Shown: positions 1-11,100 of the stretch, in pieces | How positions within the stretch are numbered: position 1 is the first letter of the stretch | Layout of the letters: every line of letters starts with the position of its first letter | From: Homalodisca vitripennis | Lineage: Eukaryota > Arthropoda > Insecta > Hemiptera > Cicadellidae | Assembly (NCBI RefSeq): GCF_021130785.1 | Contig: NC_060214.1 | Location: 124,001-188,000, forward strand | Direction: 5' to 3' | DNA: 64,000 bases | The notes under the pieces: model-generated | Told to the model about the DNA's origin: nothing | Seen by the model: the letters and a program-made list of their open reading frames with translations, nothing else | Databases searched by the model: none | Made by a program: the position numbers and the translations under genes

Positions 1-18
1 GGTAAAAATGCTAATGTT

Positions 19-1725
19 ATGTCAGATGTAGTTGTACAACTAAATGAGTTGAATAGTTATTTCTGTGGTGTTAGCCATAGTATAAATGAAGAGTTGATTG
101 ATTATTATAAAAGTCAAAGAGGTGTCTTTAGTGGTATTGATGATATGTTTATTTTTTCTGTAGTACGTAGAGAAGAAATTCCTAAAATGATGTTAGATAT
201 ATCGTCTAATGCTGTTGGTAATGATGAAATACATATTAGATTTTTAAAATTGGTTTGTGAAGAAATCAGTGATGTGTTGTGTCATATTTTTAACTATTCT
301 TTATATAATTCTGTTTATCCATGTCAGTGGAAAAGAGCTCTTATTATACCATTAGCAAAGATAAAAACACCTTCAGAATGTAAAGACTATAGGCCTATAA
401 ACATATTAAGTGTATTAGGTAAGATATTAGATAAAATAGTTTATAACCAAATTTGTAATTATGTTACTAGGAATAGTATTTTAGATAAATATCAGTCTGG
501 TTATCGATCCTTTTACAGTACACAAACCGCACTGGTTAAAATAACAGACGATATCAGACATGCTATTGATAACAGAGAGATAACATTATTAATGCTTCTT
601 GATTTTAGTCGTGCCTTTGACTCTGTGAATCATAATTTATTATTGTCTGTTCTGGAATCTTACAATTTTAGTTCCGCTGTGGTTGATTGGTTTCGAGATT
701 ACTTGACCAATAGACTTCAGCGGATCAAAACAAATAATGGAAATTTTTCAGATTGGAAGAATAACTCTGTAGGTGTTCCACAGGGATCCACACTTTCTGC
801 TTTGCTTTTTTCTTTATACATTAATAAGATTGGTAGTTCTGTTATATTTTGTAAATATATGATGTATGCAGATGATATTCAGTTATATTTAAACAGTAGG
901 CCTAATATTCAATGTGTAAATGATTCTGTTAACTGTATGAATGCGGATTTGGGTACATTACATACATGGTGTAAAGATCATGGATTACAGCTTAATATAA
1001 TAAAGTGTAAGCCGGTATTATTTGGATCCTCAAGGTTGCTACCTCACATTGATGTTAACAGTTTGACACCTTTGATGATAAACAATGTACATTTAAATTT
1101 AGAGAGCTCAATTGTCAATTTAGGTTTAAGAATGTCTAATGATTTATCATGGCGTATACAAGTAAATTATATTGTTCGGAGGGTATTCCAGTGTTTGTAT
1201 AAATTTAGAAAATTGAGCTTTAATCCTCCAATTTATATTAAGAAGCTTCTAGTAGCAACACTAGTATTACCTATTTTTGATTATGCAAATATAGCTTATT
1301 CTGACATAAATAATGAGTTAACTGATAAGTTACAGAAAGCGCAAAATGCGTGCATAAGATATATCTATAATTTAAGGTGGGATCAACATGTAACTCCATA
1401 TTATAAAGACCTTGGTTTATTGAAAATTAAGGAGCGGATGGAATTGAATATAATGAAATTGGCAGTTAAAGTACTTAAAAATGAACAATCAGTGTATTTG
1501 TTTGAAAGATACAAAAGAATGACTGATGTACATGTTAGAAATACTCGTTTTTCAGGAATAACTTTACAAATTCCGATTCATAGAACTGTTATCTACAGTA
1601 AGTCCTTCTTAGTGACATCTATTAGATTATTGAATGTACTAGAAAGAGAACTGCGGGAAAGTGATAGGGAAAGCAATGCAGCTTTGTTAAAAAAAATACA
1701 AAATGATACTTTTAGAAAGATATGA
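19..1725 (+). CDS. Non-LTR retrotransposon ORF2, reverse transcriptase region (5' partial)
   Basis: This is the C-terminal part of an ORF2 polyprotein that would copy element RNA at a nicked chromosomal target. The frame is open for 568 codons and probably continues from upstream of the window, so the first ATG here is not the true start. Recognisable RT blocks in order are a DYRPI block near residue 123, LDFSRAFD at 194-201 with the first catalytic aspartate, VPQGS at 253-257 and YADD at 283-286 with the other two aspartates. The remaining roughly 280 residues are the thumb and the leucine/lysine-rich C-terminal region usual for CR1/Jockey proteins. The endonuclease domain is not seen because it lies off the window. 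No stop or frameshift interrupts it, unlike every other RT in this window, so this copy could be recent. Confidence 0.9.
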   Translation: MSDVVVQLNELNSYFCGVSHSINEELIDYYKSQRGVFSGIDDMFIFSVVRREEIPKMMLDISSNAVGNDEIHIRFLKLVCEEISDVLCHIFNYSLYNSVYPCQWKRALIIPLAKIKTPSECKDYRPINILSVLGKILDKIVYNQICNYVTRNSILDKYQSGYRSFYSTQTALVKITDDIRHAIDNREITLLMLLDFSRAFDSVNHNLLLSVLESYNFSSAVVDWFRDYLTNRLQRIKTNNGNFSDWKNNSVGVPQGSTLSALLFSLYINKIGSSVIFCKYMMYADDIQLYLNSRPNIQCVNDSVNCMNADLGTLHTWCKDHGLQLNIIKCKPVLFGSSRLLPHIDVNSLTPLMINNVHLNLESSIVNLGLRMSNDLSWRIQVNYIVRRVFQCLYKFRKLSFNPPIYIKKLLVATLVLPIFDYANIAYSDINNELTDKLQKAQNACIRYIYNLRWDQHVTPYYKDLGLLKIKERMELNIMKLAVKVLKNEQSVYLFERYKRMTDVHVRNTRFSGITLQIPIHRTVIYSKSFLVTSIRLLNVLERELRESDRESNAALLKKIQNDTFRKI

Positions 1726-1932
1726 ATTATAAGTTCATAGTACATCAATACTGTGTAAATTATTCTTTCTTGTGTAAGATTAATTTTTTCCTATACGTAT
1801 AGGAATTTAGAATTGAGACCATACAAAAAAAAAAGGAAAAAAAAAGAAATTATGTTTGTATTGAATAAACATATAAAGCAAATAGTAAAATATAGAACTT
1901 AACTGTAAGTAGGGTATATTTAAGTGATAAAA

Positions 1933-1933
1933 T

Positions 1934-1988
<55 letters not shown>
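1933..1988. repeat. TA microsatellite
   Basis: Nearly pure TA dinucleotides with one phase break, lying inside the 3' UTR of the CR1-like element. It creates a spurious Ile/Tyr-rich open frame on the minus strand. Confidence 0.95.
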
Positions 1989-1990
<2 letters not shown>

Positions 1991-2207
1991 TTAAATAAGA
2001 ATATAGTTGTAGAAAAAGAGTTTTATAACACATAATAAAATAGAATAAGATATAAAAATAGATATAAAAAAATGTAATTTGTAAAATCAGGCTACTGCTC
2101 AAACATTGTATTACATATGAATATGTGTTGCCTGTCATGGTGGTTGAGTGGACCATTGGTCTAAACCATGGCAGGATAAATAAAGAAAGTATCAAAGTAT
2201 CAAAGTA

Positions 2208-2267
2208 TCTCTCTCTCTCTCTCTCTCTCTCGCTCTCTCTCTCTCTCTCGCTCTCCCCCCCCTCTCC
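2208..2267. repeat. CT microsatellite
   Basis: CT repeats with two GC interruptions, ending in a C-run. It follows directly on the 8-bp terminal units of the CR1-like element and may have existed as the target or grown from the element end. Confidence 0.9.
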
Positions 2268-3245
2268 TAAGGAAAACAAGCCGAGCGACAAAAGTTTCCG
2301 ATGACCTGCTGATTTATCGTATTTATCTTGATTTGATCGGTTTGATTGATCGATTATCTTGATTTATCGTAAATAGAATTTATTTCAATTGCTCACATCC
2401 TCAATCTCTACTGCCCCTTAAGAAGGAATTTGTTCGATGAAATTGGAGAGACACGCGAGTCCCATTTTTGGAATAATGACCACTTTCAAGCAGGGCTTGC
2501 TTGAATGAATGCTCGTCGGATATCTCTGTTAATTAGGATTAGAATTCCACATATCTTCGCGATTCGAAACGGCAGTCATTTTTAAATGCTATATCGTTAC
2601 TGTTTATACTATAACCATCTTAAAACAAAATGCGTCATATCCATTTTTCCATGTATCCCGAGCTAAACGGGAGTTTAGCTAAGATATCCATGTTATTGAT
2701 GAAGTTTACAAGTAGCAAAATGGAGGAAGCCATCAGGTTTTTATGGCATCATTTTAGGTGCAGACAGATGTGTTCCCACACTATGGCACAGATACAGAAC
2801 TCAATAATTACAACTTTTAACACTACCTTAAAGTCGTAGACAGTCTGTTCTTCTTCTTCAGTAGGAGAGGGATGACGGACATGTGTGAAATCTAACTTTC
2901 TTCTTACTGAGCCGTAAGGAGTATTATTTGGCCCCTGCTTTCATATGCAATGGCTATGTGTTAAAATATTTATTTATACATAAATAAATCATGTATTTCT
3001 ACTTTCTGTTCTATATTACACTTTTCGAACATAATGTAAAGAATATTTCATGTAATCAAGGATTTTATATACCCAACAAAACCATTAAACGATTTGATTC
3101 CATGAAATTTCCTTCAGATAATTTTCGAAAATGAAATAGTTGCTATTGTCTATAGTTCTAAAAATCTTACTAACCACCCATATTCATGTTAGATGTGAAT
3201 GATTATAAAATCCTATTCAATATAAACGTAAGTTAAATAATAAAT
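2268..3245. other. Non-coding AT-rich stretch
   Basis: No gene or RNA is supported. A TTGATTTATCGTA-type motif occurs twice near 2310-2370 (short imperfect duplication). The small open frame at 2630-2839 has no recognisable domain. Confidence 0.5.
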
Positions 3246-3345
3246 GAGTGAGTCTCGAGAAGCTGCGGTATTTTGAAAAAGTCACCGGCCTCCTCAATTT
3301 ATGAATCAATTGAACTTTGGCAGGAGATGTTGTTCATTGGATAAC
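3246..3345 (+). repeat. Diverged single unit of the 97-bp repeat family
   Basis: This stretch aligns by eye to the unit that is tandemly repeated at 18.97-19.41 kb (same strand) and 58.26-59.68 kb (opposite strand). It shares AGCTGCGGT, CTCCTCAATTTA and AACTTTGGCAG in the same order and spacing. Only one recognisable unit is present and it is more diverged than those in the arrays. Confidence 0.6.
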
Positions 3346-3752
3346 TTCTTTTTATGATCTTCTTTGTTATCCTCCGTGACTCTGCGATATTTTGCTTCAC
3401 AAGTGTATGTACTATATTTTGTTGGAAATAAAATGCACTACAATACGCAAACATGTTTTTATCTTCACGTATAGCAGGGAGGTTAAATGAATCTTTAAAT
3501 AAAATGTTTAACATCCAAAACAAAACTATATTTAGTCGTTATAAATAAGGATTATTAATATATTAAAAATCTACATCTCCTTTATGGTTCATCGTCAACG
3601 TCGGAAAAATAATACAGCTGATGATTACATTAAAAACCTTTTAGATGCTTGATAATAGTATAATTAATATTTCACGATTTTACAAACAAAATTAACAATG
3701 CAAAAGATATTGAAGTTTATCATAGTACTTATAGGTAAAACTCAATATCTTT

Positions 3753-4342
3753 GCTCAGCTGATGGTAAAATGTTTTATCACGGATTAACAACAAACACAT
3801 CAGTGATGATTATTCAACTCTGTCTATAACAACCACTTTGGTCATCAGCTGGTATAATGTTTTATCACGGATTAACAACAAACACATCAGTGATGATTAT
3901 TCAACTCTGTCTATAACAACCACTTTGGTCAGCAGCTGGTATAATGTTTTATCACGGATTAACAACAAACACATCCGTGATGACAATTCAACTCTGTCTA
4001 TAACAACCACTTTGGTCAGCAGCTGGTATAATGTTTTATCACGGATTAACAACAAACACATCCGTGATGATTATTCAACTCTGTCTATAACAACCACTTT
4101 GGTTAGTAGCTGGTATAATGTTTTATCGAAGATTAGCAATAAATACATCCGTGATAATAATTCAAATCTGTCTATAAAAACCACTTTGGTCAGCTGCTGG
4201 TAAAATGTTTTATCACGGATTAACAACAAACACATCCGTGATGATTATTCAACTCTGTCTATAACAACCACATTGGTCAGCTGCTGGTAAAATGTTTTAT
4301 CACGGATTAGCAACAAACACATCCGTGATGATAATTCAACTA
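3753..4342 (+). repeat. 87-bp tandem array, seven units
   Basis: The landmark CACGG recurs at 3779, 3866, 3953, 4040, 4214 and 4301, exactly 87 bp apart, with a diverged unit (CGAAG) at the fifth place. Most units carry a 9-bp inverted repeat, ATCACGGAT and ATCCGTGAT separated by 13 bp, for example 3951-3959 with 3973-3981; the first two units have ATCAGTGAT in the second arm. Because 87 is 29 codons, a frame stays open for 121 codons (3838-4203), but it has no ATG-led structure or domain that argues for coding. The array ends about 20 bp before an inverted-repeat element. Confidence 0.9.
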
Positions 4343-4359
4343 TTCTTCGTTTGAAGGTT

Positions 4360-4640
4360 ATTTTTGACGATAGAAGGATTGTGAAGGAAACGGGATTTTT
4401 CCGGACATTTGCCATCGTTCAGTGAAACAAGAAATGAGTAACTCTAATTTTCAAGATCTGCAATCTGATCTCTTCTTCAGGTAACAAACACGGAGTGTTT
4501 TTATTAAGTGCATGTTTTTAGAGTTAATTAAGTTGACAAACAGCATGGTGGTTGTGATTCCTGAATTAGGCGTGCCGCAACGCTTTGGTATGATTTGTTT
4601 ATTTTGTATTAAGGGGAGTCGGTTGACTATATAGAGCACA
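4360..4640 (-). mobile_element. Long-inverted-repeat element, family A, copy 1
   Basis: The start (TTTTCCGGACATTTGCCA, then GATCTCTTCTTCAGGTA) matches the starts of the elements at 22.47 and 49.13 kb. The following segment near 4530-4600 is the reverse complement of the internal segment of the 22.47 kb copy (shared AATCACAACCACCATG and ATACCAAAGCGTTG). This is expected if the family has matching inverted termini and this copy lies in the opposite orientation. No coding capacity is seen, so it is non-autonomous. Limits are approximate and the far terminus was not found. Confidence 0.6.
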
Positions 4641-4980
4641 TGTTAAATTAGATAAGTTTAGGAACATGTTTCTCAATAACAATTAAACATATCAAGATAA
4701 GGTTTGTTTTTATTTGAATCTGCTATTACTTACCTAAATTTACAGCACAGGAAATTTCCATAGCATGAATATAAATATTAAAAATATTTTTTTTTATAAA
4801 AGTCAATTTTTATCATTTTTTTAAATACACAATTGTTTTAAATTATTATTAGACTACATACAACAATTTTCTGTGCTATAAACATTGCTCTAATTACGAG
4901 GAACAAAATTTAAAAAAATCATCAAAATATATTGAGTGGTCCAGATAAACGTGTTCCTAAACAAAGAAAAACAAGAATGT

Positions 4981-5464
4981 TCAGAAAACTCTTTTAAAGA
5001 TTGCATATACATTACTCAGAAACATAACAATATTTAATGCATTTAATGCTTTGTTTAAACTTGCCACAGCATCAAATACACATAGTTCCAATGTTTCCTT
5101 CATCACGAAGGTTGATTTTGGAACTCGCGACAAAATGATATTGTTCAGTGATTCACTGGGGTTTTGAGTACCACCGTGCTAACATTTTGATAACAATGAT
5201 GGATCTGATAAATCTCTAAATATTTTCTTCACCTCTTTATGACAGCAGGAGCAATGTGTTTGTGATTGTTGTGATCATAAGTTTCATTATTTATTTTAGC
5301 TAGTTGGTACTTACACCAGGTATCTTGGCTAGTACTTATATCAGGCTAGTACTTGGTTCTGGTTCTTGACATTCACTAGACACAATTACTTTTTTTACCA
5401 CCTGGATTTCTTGTCCCTGTAAAGCACTTTGCTTTGTTTTTGAAGGTTTATGTGCTCTAGGCAT
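4981..5464 (-). pseudogene. Mutator-like transposase-associated protein, relic
   Basis: Reading the minus strand from 5464 there is an ATG-led frame of 43 residues (MPRAHKPSKTKQSA onward, rich in Lys, Ser and Gln) ending at 5336. From 5310 down to 4981, across one frame change, come conserved blocks: a YQLAKINNETYDH block, KIFRDLSDPSLLSKC, HGGTQNPSESLNN, RVPKSTFV and a LCVFDAVASLNKA block, interrupted by a stop just after the SKC cysteine. From memory these blocks resemble the C-terminal part of insect proteins annotated with a Mutator-like transposase domain. Only the beginning and the end seem to be left, so the copy is probably internally deleted. No terminal inverted repeats or target duplications were found. 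The assignment rests on block order, not on a search. Confidence 0.55.
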
Positions 5465-8400
5465 TTTTACAAACAATAAACTACACAGTATAACTAAATA
5501 TTATAACTTAGACTGAATGAAAGCAAGAAACACAATATATGTGACAATAACAAAAAACAATTAGGGTTATGTCAAATCTCAACTGACTGTAAACAGATGG
5601 GTTGGCAACCTTGTATATTCAAAGCAGCATAAAGCAGGTTGGCTAACATAAGCCTAATAATAAATATGCGCTTCAATAAGGATTATGTATGACAATGATG
5701 CAGAGTACATGAATTTTACGAGCCAAAATATGCTGAAGCCATTTACATAACATTATATTTGGGTGTGATATTGTTGGCTGAAGTTACCTATATCTAATAA
5801 TAAATTAGAGATTAGTATAGCACATACATTGGCTCATATCTCTGTTAAATAATTATTTTAAATTTTTAAACAAAAAAAAAACAATAATTTCACAGAATTT
5901 GCAATTCGAGGTAACAAAACTGACGGTTCTTTGTTTCGATAATTGTTTCATAAATATCAAACCGATGTTCCTCAACGGGCCGATTAATGTCGCGTTTTTC
6001 CCGGGACAGTGCACACAGTTATTACTTCACTGATCACGTGACGGTCTAATCAAGCGTACGGTTCCATTAGTTCAATTTTGTACTTGGTATCCCCCACTTT
6101 CCATGTCACCACATTTATTTATCTGAAAATATATTCGGAAAATCGGAAAAATTATTGTTTTGTAACAATTATAAGTGTTATTCCTGGAGATCGAAATAAT
6201 CATTTAATAAACAAATATCCACATACGACATCCTAGTTTTATGTATTATAAAGTTATAATTTAGCTGACTACTAAAATTTGTAACACTGTTCTGCAAGGT
6301 AAGAATAAACAATCAACTTAGGACTTTAAACAACGCAGTAAGGCTTAGATGTTATTTATGATTTATTATGTATTATGTACACTTTACTTTACTTTTCTTT
6401 GAGACGAAAAGAAACGTAAAATAAAAATTTATGAAGTGAGATTTGTGTCAAAGAATGCGGGAATTGCATTGTTTGCGGGCAAAAACGTTCTTGGAAGAGC
6501 AAATTACTTTTGTAAATATCTTCATAATTAAGGTAGAGCTTCCTCTAAGCATCCAAGTCTTAGTTTATAATTTAATTTAAATACTTCATACATTCTCCGT
6601 ATTTTGTAATCGATATTTTTGTTATTCATCTAACTGATCTGAACCAGAATAATGTTGCAGAATTCTTCATCGTTCACTAAATTTTCGTCAAATAACAAGA
6701 CTTCTATTAAAAGTTTATTATTTATATTTTAACGAAGACAGTAATTTGTTTGCATTTTGATGCACAAATAATTTTCAATGTATTTTAAAAGCATACATGT
6801 TTATACTATTATATAAAGAAATGATCAACTATCATTCAACGTTATGGACAAATGTAAGTAACTTAAGATACGAAGCTGTATACTTATATCACATTAATAA
6901 CCCCAATAATAATTCATGACATGTACTCACATATATCAGATGACACTGTAACCACAGCCTGTTTAATTACAAATCCTACAGCCAATTTTCACCTATAATC
7001 CTTGAAATGCTAATAAAATCTTAAACATGTTCCTCTTTATCGGGACTTAAAAATAGATAGTGAAAACCACGAAAGAAATAAAGTAATAATTCAAGACAGT
7101 TCATGGAGTCATATTTTTAATTAAGATTGTTCCTTTTGCAGGTTACTTAACGTTGAAATGCGTACATTGAATTCTTATTTAGAACATTTCAGAAGAAGTA
7201 CAGTCTCAGATGTACATTGTCATCGTGCCACGTGTTAGACACTCATTAGTTATAGCTCCTTGGCGAATGCACATCTAAGAGTTTAGAATTACTCTTTTAA
7301 TGCTCTATTACGTATAATTCTACATTAAGAATCTAACCATTTTTATATACTACTATAAAATTACAAGATGTTATAAATTTATAATTTAAATAATTACATT
7401 ACAAAATTAATCAATTCAAATACAAATAAATAAACTACATCATATGACTCCCCGGTTATACACATTTCTATCCTGGCTAGTGACGGGCGGAAAATTGAAA
7501 AACATGTACAGAATTGGCCCAGGATTAATTAAACCCATACATGGATTAATTGAGTGTGCTTTATTAGCATCTCATTATCTTTGAAACAAAATTGTGTTTA
7601 ATACTTTCTCAGAGGTGGCATTGAACCACATGAATTTTTAATCATGATCACAATTCCTACATTGTTGTCTATTGTGTCCCTTATCTCATAAAACAACTTT
7701 ATAGATCTAATAAGTACAGTCTCGTTCCTCAACACGTTTTATGACAAATTCGGATTTAAGCTCTAACAGAATGTGCAGGTGCCTGCATTATTATGTTGTT
7801 GTCTTCTTATCAAGTTCCTATTCGGACGCTATAGACACATTTCTTCAACTGAAGAAACTAATTATGCTCTTCGCATTGCAGTGTTCAGAACGCATTAATT
7901 CTTAACTAATGTGTCACAATTCCTCTAATTTTTTAACCGTATATAAGAAATGTGCTTTTCATACAAATAAAATCGATTTCGTACATTTAAATGTTAGGAT
8001 TTAAGAACAAATTTCGATTTTTGCATTTCATTTCATTCCTTTATTACACGTTGTACCTAAAGAAGGAGCGTCAACACTTATTTTTAAATGTAATAATTGA
8101 TATGTAAGTAGGATTAGTTTAGGATCAAAAACTGTATTTCAACGTTTCATCAGTTTGTTATCAAATTCCTTAGTGGTTATTTTCTAAAAGTAGATGTAAG
8201 GGTTTGAATTTTCTATCTTAAGTATTGCTTTAGTATATCATTATTAAATAATATTTTCTAGAAACATTGTTTATGTACACTTAATATCAAGACACTTCCA
8301 TGCATGCTGTCACTGATATGTAGCACGTACATTAGTTCTGAGTAGACAGCTGTGCCTCTTAGCCCTCGAAAGTATCGTAGCCGTTATTTTGAAAGAACTC

Positions 8401-9839
8401 ATGTAGATAACTGATGTATAAGGTAATTTCATTCTGAGACTACAGCGGCACTAAATTATTTTATTTGTCTTTCTGGTTGTTCAATAAAACCACTACTTTG
8501 ATTGAAATTAATACATTCTTTGGAGTTTTAAGTTTGTTTTTGCTTACATTTTATTCTATTGGATCCATTGACATTCTCTAAATACCCTTGGATAAGATAC
8601 GATATTTTTGCCGATTTAAGATTAATTCAAGTGCGTTTAATATGTAAAGAGTAACTATGCAGTAACGGCTTCATTACCGAGTCTCCGCCTTGTTCCGACC
8701 ATGAGGCTACGCCAATGGTCTTGGACTTTTCATTTACCTATAGAGTGAAAAAAGATTACGGAAAATATTTTAAATATATATATATATATATATATAATTA
8801 TTAGGAAGTGTTTTACGTACTTGTATTACAAGTGCAAGATTGGTAAAATAGTAATAGAGTATTTTTGAAATAGTTATTACAGTTATTTAATGGTTACAAT
8901 AGTATATTTAAATTATTTTGCAATATTTTACAATTGTATTAAAATAAATATTAGTGCTTGTATTAAAAAATCGCTTGATGCTTTATTAACTATTTTTTTA
9001 TAGTTTGCTAAATGCCATTATTTCAAAATAGTTTAAATTAGTCTGACTTGAAATTTCAATGACAATTAGAATGTGCACTTTAATAGGGCACTCTAGTGAA
9101 AGATGTTCCATTAGCATCTAAATGCAACTTGCACTTAATTGCTTTTCCGATTACACAGGTCCCATCACTCTCTGGCTTGTAATAACGCTGTTTGAGATTC
9201 ATTCTTACTTTTATTGAACTCTGGCTGAATCTTTTACCCTAAAACAGCTTGTTCACTATTGTAAACCTTGCAGTTTTATATTGACGAGAAATATGCTATT
9301 ATATGAATAACATAATTCATTATACATCAGATTGAATCACTACTCCCAACTGTATTAGTCATAGTTTTCAGCAATCAATACATTCCAACTTTTATTAACT
9401 CAAAAATGTGTGTGTAAACATTCCCTAGTTTGCGAAATTTTAAGTTAAAAATGTTAATTTTTAATCTTTAGTTGAGTATTAGAACATATAGAATATATTT
9501 AATAACAAATTCTCCATTAAACAAATTTATAATGTTAATTATTTTTATTTTATAAGAAACTAAAGTTATTTTTAATTATAGGAAGGCTTTTCTTAAGTTT
9601 AATAGTACCGCAGATTGTGTAACGATAATCTTGATGCATACGATTAAAGAGGACGGTTCCAGTACATTTGATATACGTGTCTGTATCTTAATAATAACAT
9701 CAAAATAAATACGTACATACACATTTTTTATAAATGCAGGTATTAAAATTATACATGTCAGAGATTATAAACATTAGGATAAAACTGTATACCGTTTTGT
9801 AGACCCACCACCAAATAACGCCGTAATAAAACGCAAGAA
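5465..9839. other. Long AT-rich non-coding stretch
   Basis: I see no coding frame with a domain, no RNA gene and no tandem array here apart from a TA microsatellite at 8774-8796. Poly(A)-signal-like AATAAA strings are scattered, as expected in such AT-rich DNA. An ATG-led 72-codon frame on minus at 9700-9918 is unsupported. Confidence 0.5.
8774..8796. repeat. TA microsatellite
   Basis: About eleven TA dinucleotides. Confidence 0.9.
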
Positions 9840-11100
9840 TATTAAGTATACAACTACTAAAACAAATACGACTAAATACAAAGTAAAAAAACTGGGAAGT
9901 GATAATGTCACAAAACAAGAGATGATAGAGTAGGAAATACTACCTGCCTGTCACTATAAACTGTCCCACACTACCAGCTAGACTAGTAACAGATGAAATA
10001 CAAGACAAACGAGCTAGAGGGCGGACAAGACTGTGGGGGAAGTGGTAATGTCACCAGCCAAAGATGTTAGGGGAGGAAAAACTACCTTCCTGTAACTATA
10101 AACTCTGCCCCACACTACCAGCTAGAGTAGTAACAGATGACATACAAGACACACGAGCTAGAGGGCGGACAAGACTGTGGGGGAAGTGGTATTGTCTCAA
10201 GCCAGAGATGTTAGGGGAGGAAATACTATATTAGGTATACAACTACTAAGACAAATACGACTAAGTAAAAAGTAAACAAGAAACTGGGAAGTGATAAAGT
10301 CACAAACCAGATATGTTAGAGGAGGAAATACTACCTTCCTGTAACTATAAACTCTGCCCCACACTACCAGCTAGAGTAGTAACAGATGACATACAAGACA
10401 CACGAGCTAGAGGGCAAGAGGACAAGACTGTGGGGGAAGTCGTAATGTCACCAGCCAAAGATGTTAGGGGAGGAAATAATACATTTCTGTTATTATAAAC
10501 TGTCCCACACTACCAGCTAGAATAGTAATAGATTACATACAAGATAGTCGAGCTATTGGGCGGGAGGGACTATGTGGGGAGTGATAATGATGACTCCAGC
10601 CAGAGATGTTAGGGGAAGATATAATACCTTCCTGTCACTATAAACTGTCCCACACTACCAGCTAGAGTAGAAGCAGATGACATACAAGACACACGAGCTA
10701 GAGGGCGGACAAGACTGTGTGGGAAGTGATAATGATTCCAGCCAGAGATGTTAGGGGAAGATATAATACCTTCCTGTCACTATAAACTGTCCCACACTAC
10801 CAGCTAGAGTAGACACAGATGACATACAAGACACACGAGCTAGAGGGCGGACAAGACTGTGTGGGAAGTGATAATGACTCCAGCCAGAGATGTTAGGGGA
10901 AGATATAATACCTTCCTGTCACTATAAACTGTCCCACACTACCAGCTAGAATAGTAACAGATGACAAACAAGATAGTCGAGCTGGTGGGCGGACAAGACT
11001 GTGGGGGAAATTATAATGTCTCCAGCCAGAGATGTTAGGGGAGGAAGTACTACCTTCCTGTCACTGTAAACTGTCCTACACTACCAGAGTAGTATTAGAT
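9840..11100 (+). repeat. About 142-bp tandem array with a compound unit
   Basis: The landmark ACCAG recurs at 9973, 10117, 10366, 10512, 10657, 10799 and 10941, with a final altered copy near 11083. Spacing is 142-146 bp except between 10117 and 10366, where about 105 bp are added. The added part repeats the array's own leader (TATACAACTACTAA, first at 9847 and again near 10236). Units include GATGTTAGGGGAGGAA and CACGAGCTAGAGGGCGG and are more GC-rich than the surroundings. Last three units are the most alike. The open frame at 10313-10498 is a by-product. Confidence 0.9.

Larger units (their letters stand above)
1..2209 (+). mobile_element. CR1-like non-LTR retrotransposon, 3' part
   Basis: The element runs off the left edge of the window, so its 5' UTR, ORF1 and the endonuclease part of ORF2 are not visible. 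What remains is the reverse transcriptase part of ORF2 followed by about 480 bp of 3' UTR. The UTR holds a TA microsatellite, a short hairpin (GACCATTGGTC, 2151-2161) and then a terminus of three 8-bp tandem units (AAAGTATC, 2186-2209) with no poly(A) tail. Ending in short tandem units instead of poly(A) is known for the CR1 group, which is why I prefer CR1 over Jockey. An AATAAA-like TAAATAAAG lies just before the terminus. The end at 2209 is inferred from the repeat boundary. Confidence 0.8.

Noticed and set aside
1956..2291. 111-codon minus-strand frame with Arg/Glu run and Ile/Tyr run
   Set aside because: Translation of the CT and TA microsatellites.
3838..4203. 121-codon frame with 29-residue repeats
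   Set aside because: Explained by the 87-bp unit being a multiple of three; no domain, signal peptide or neighbouring exon.
3753..4342. CRISPR-like look of repeated palindromic units
   Set aside because: Whole units are repeated with no unique spacers, and the DNA is eukaryotic in every other respect.
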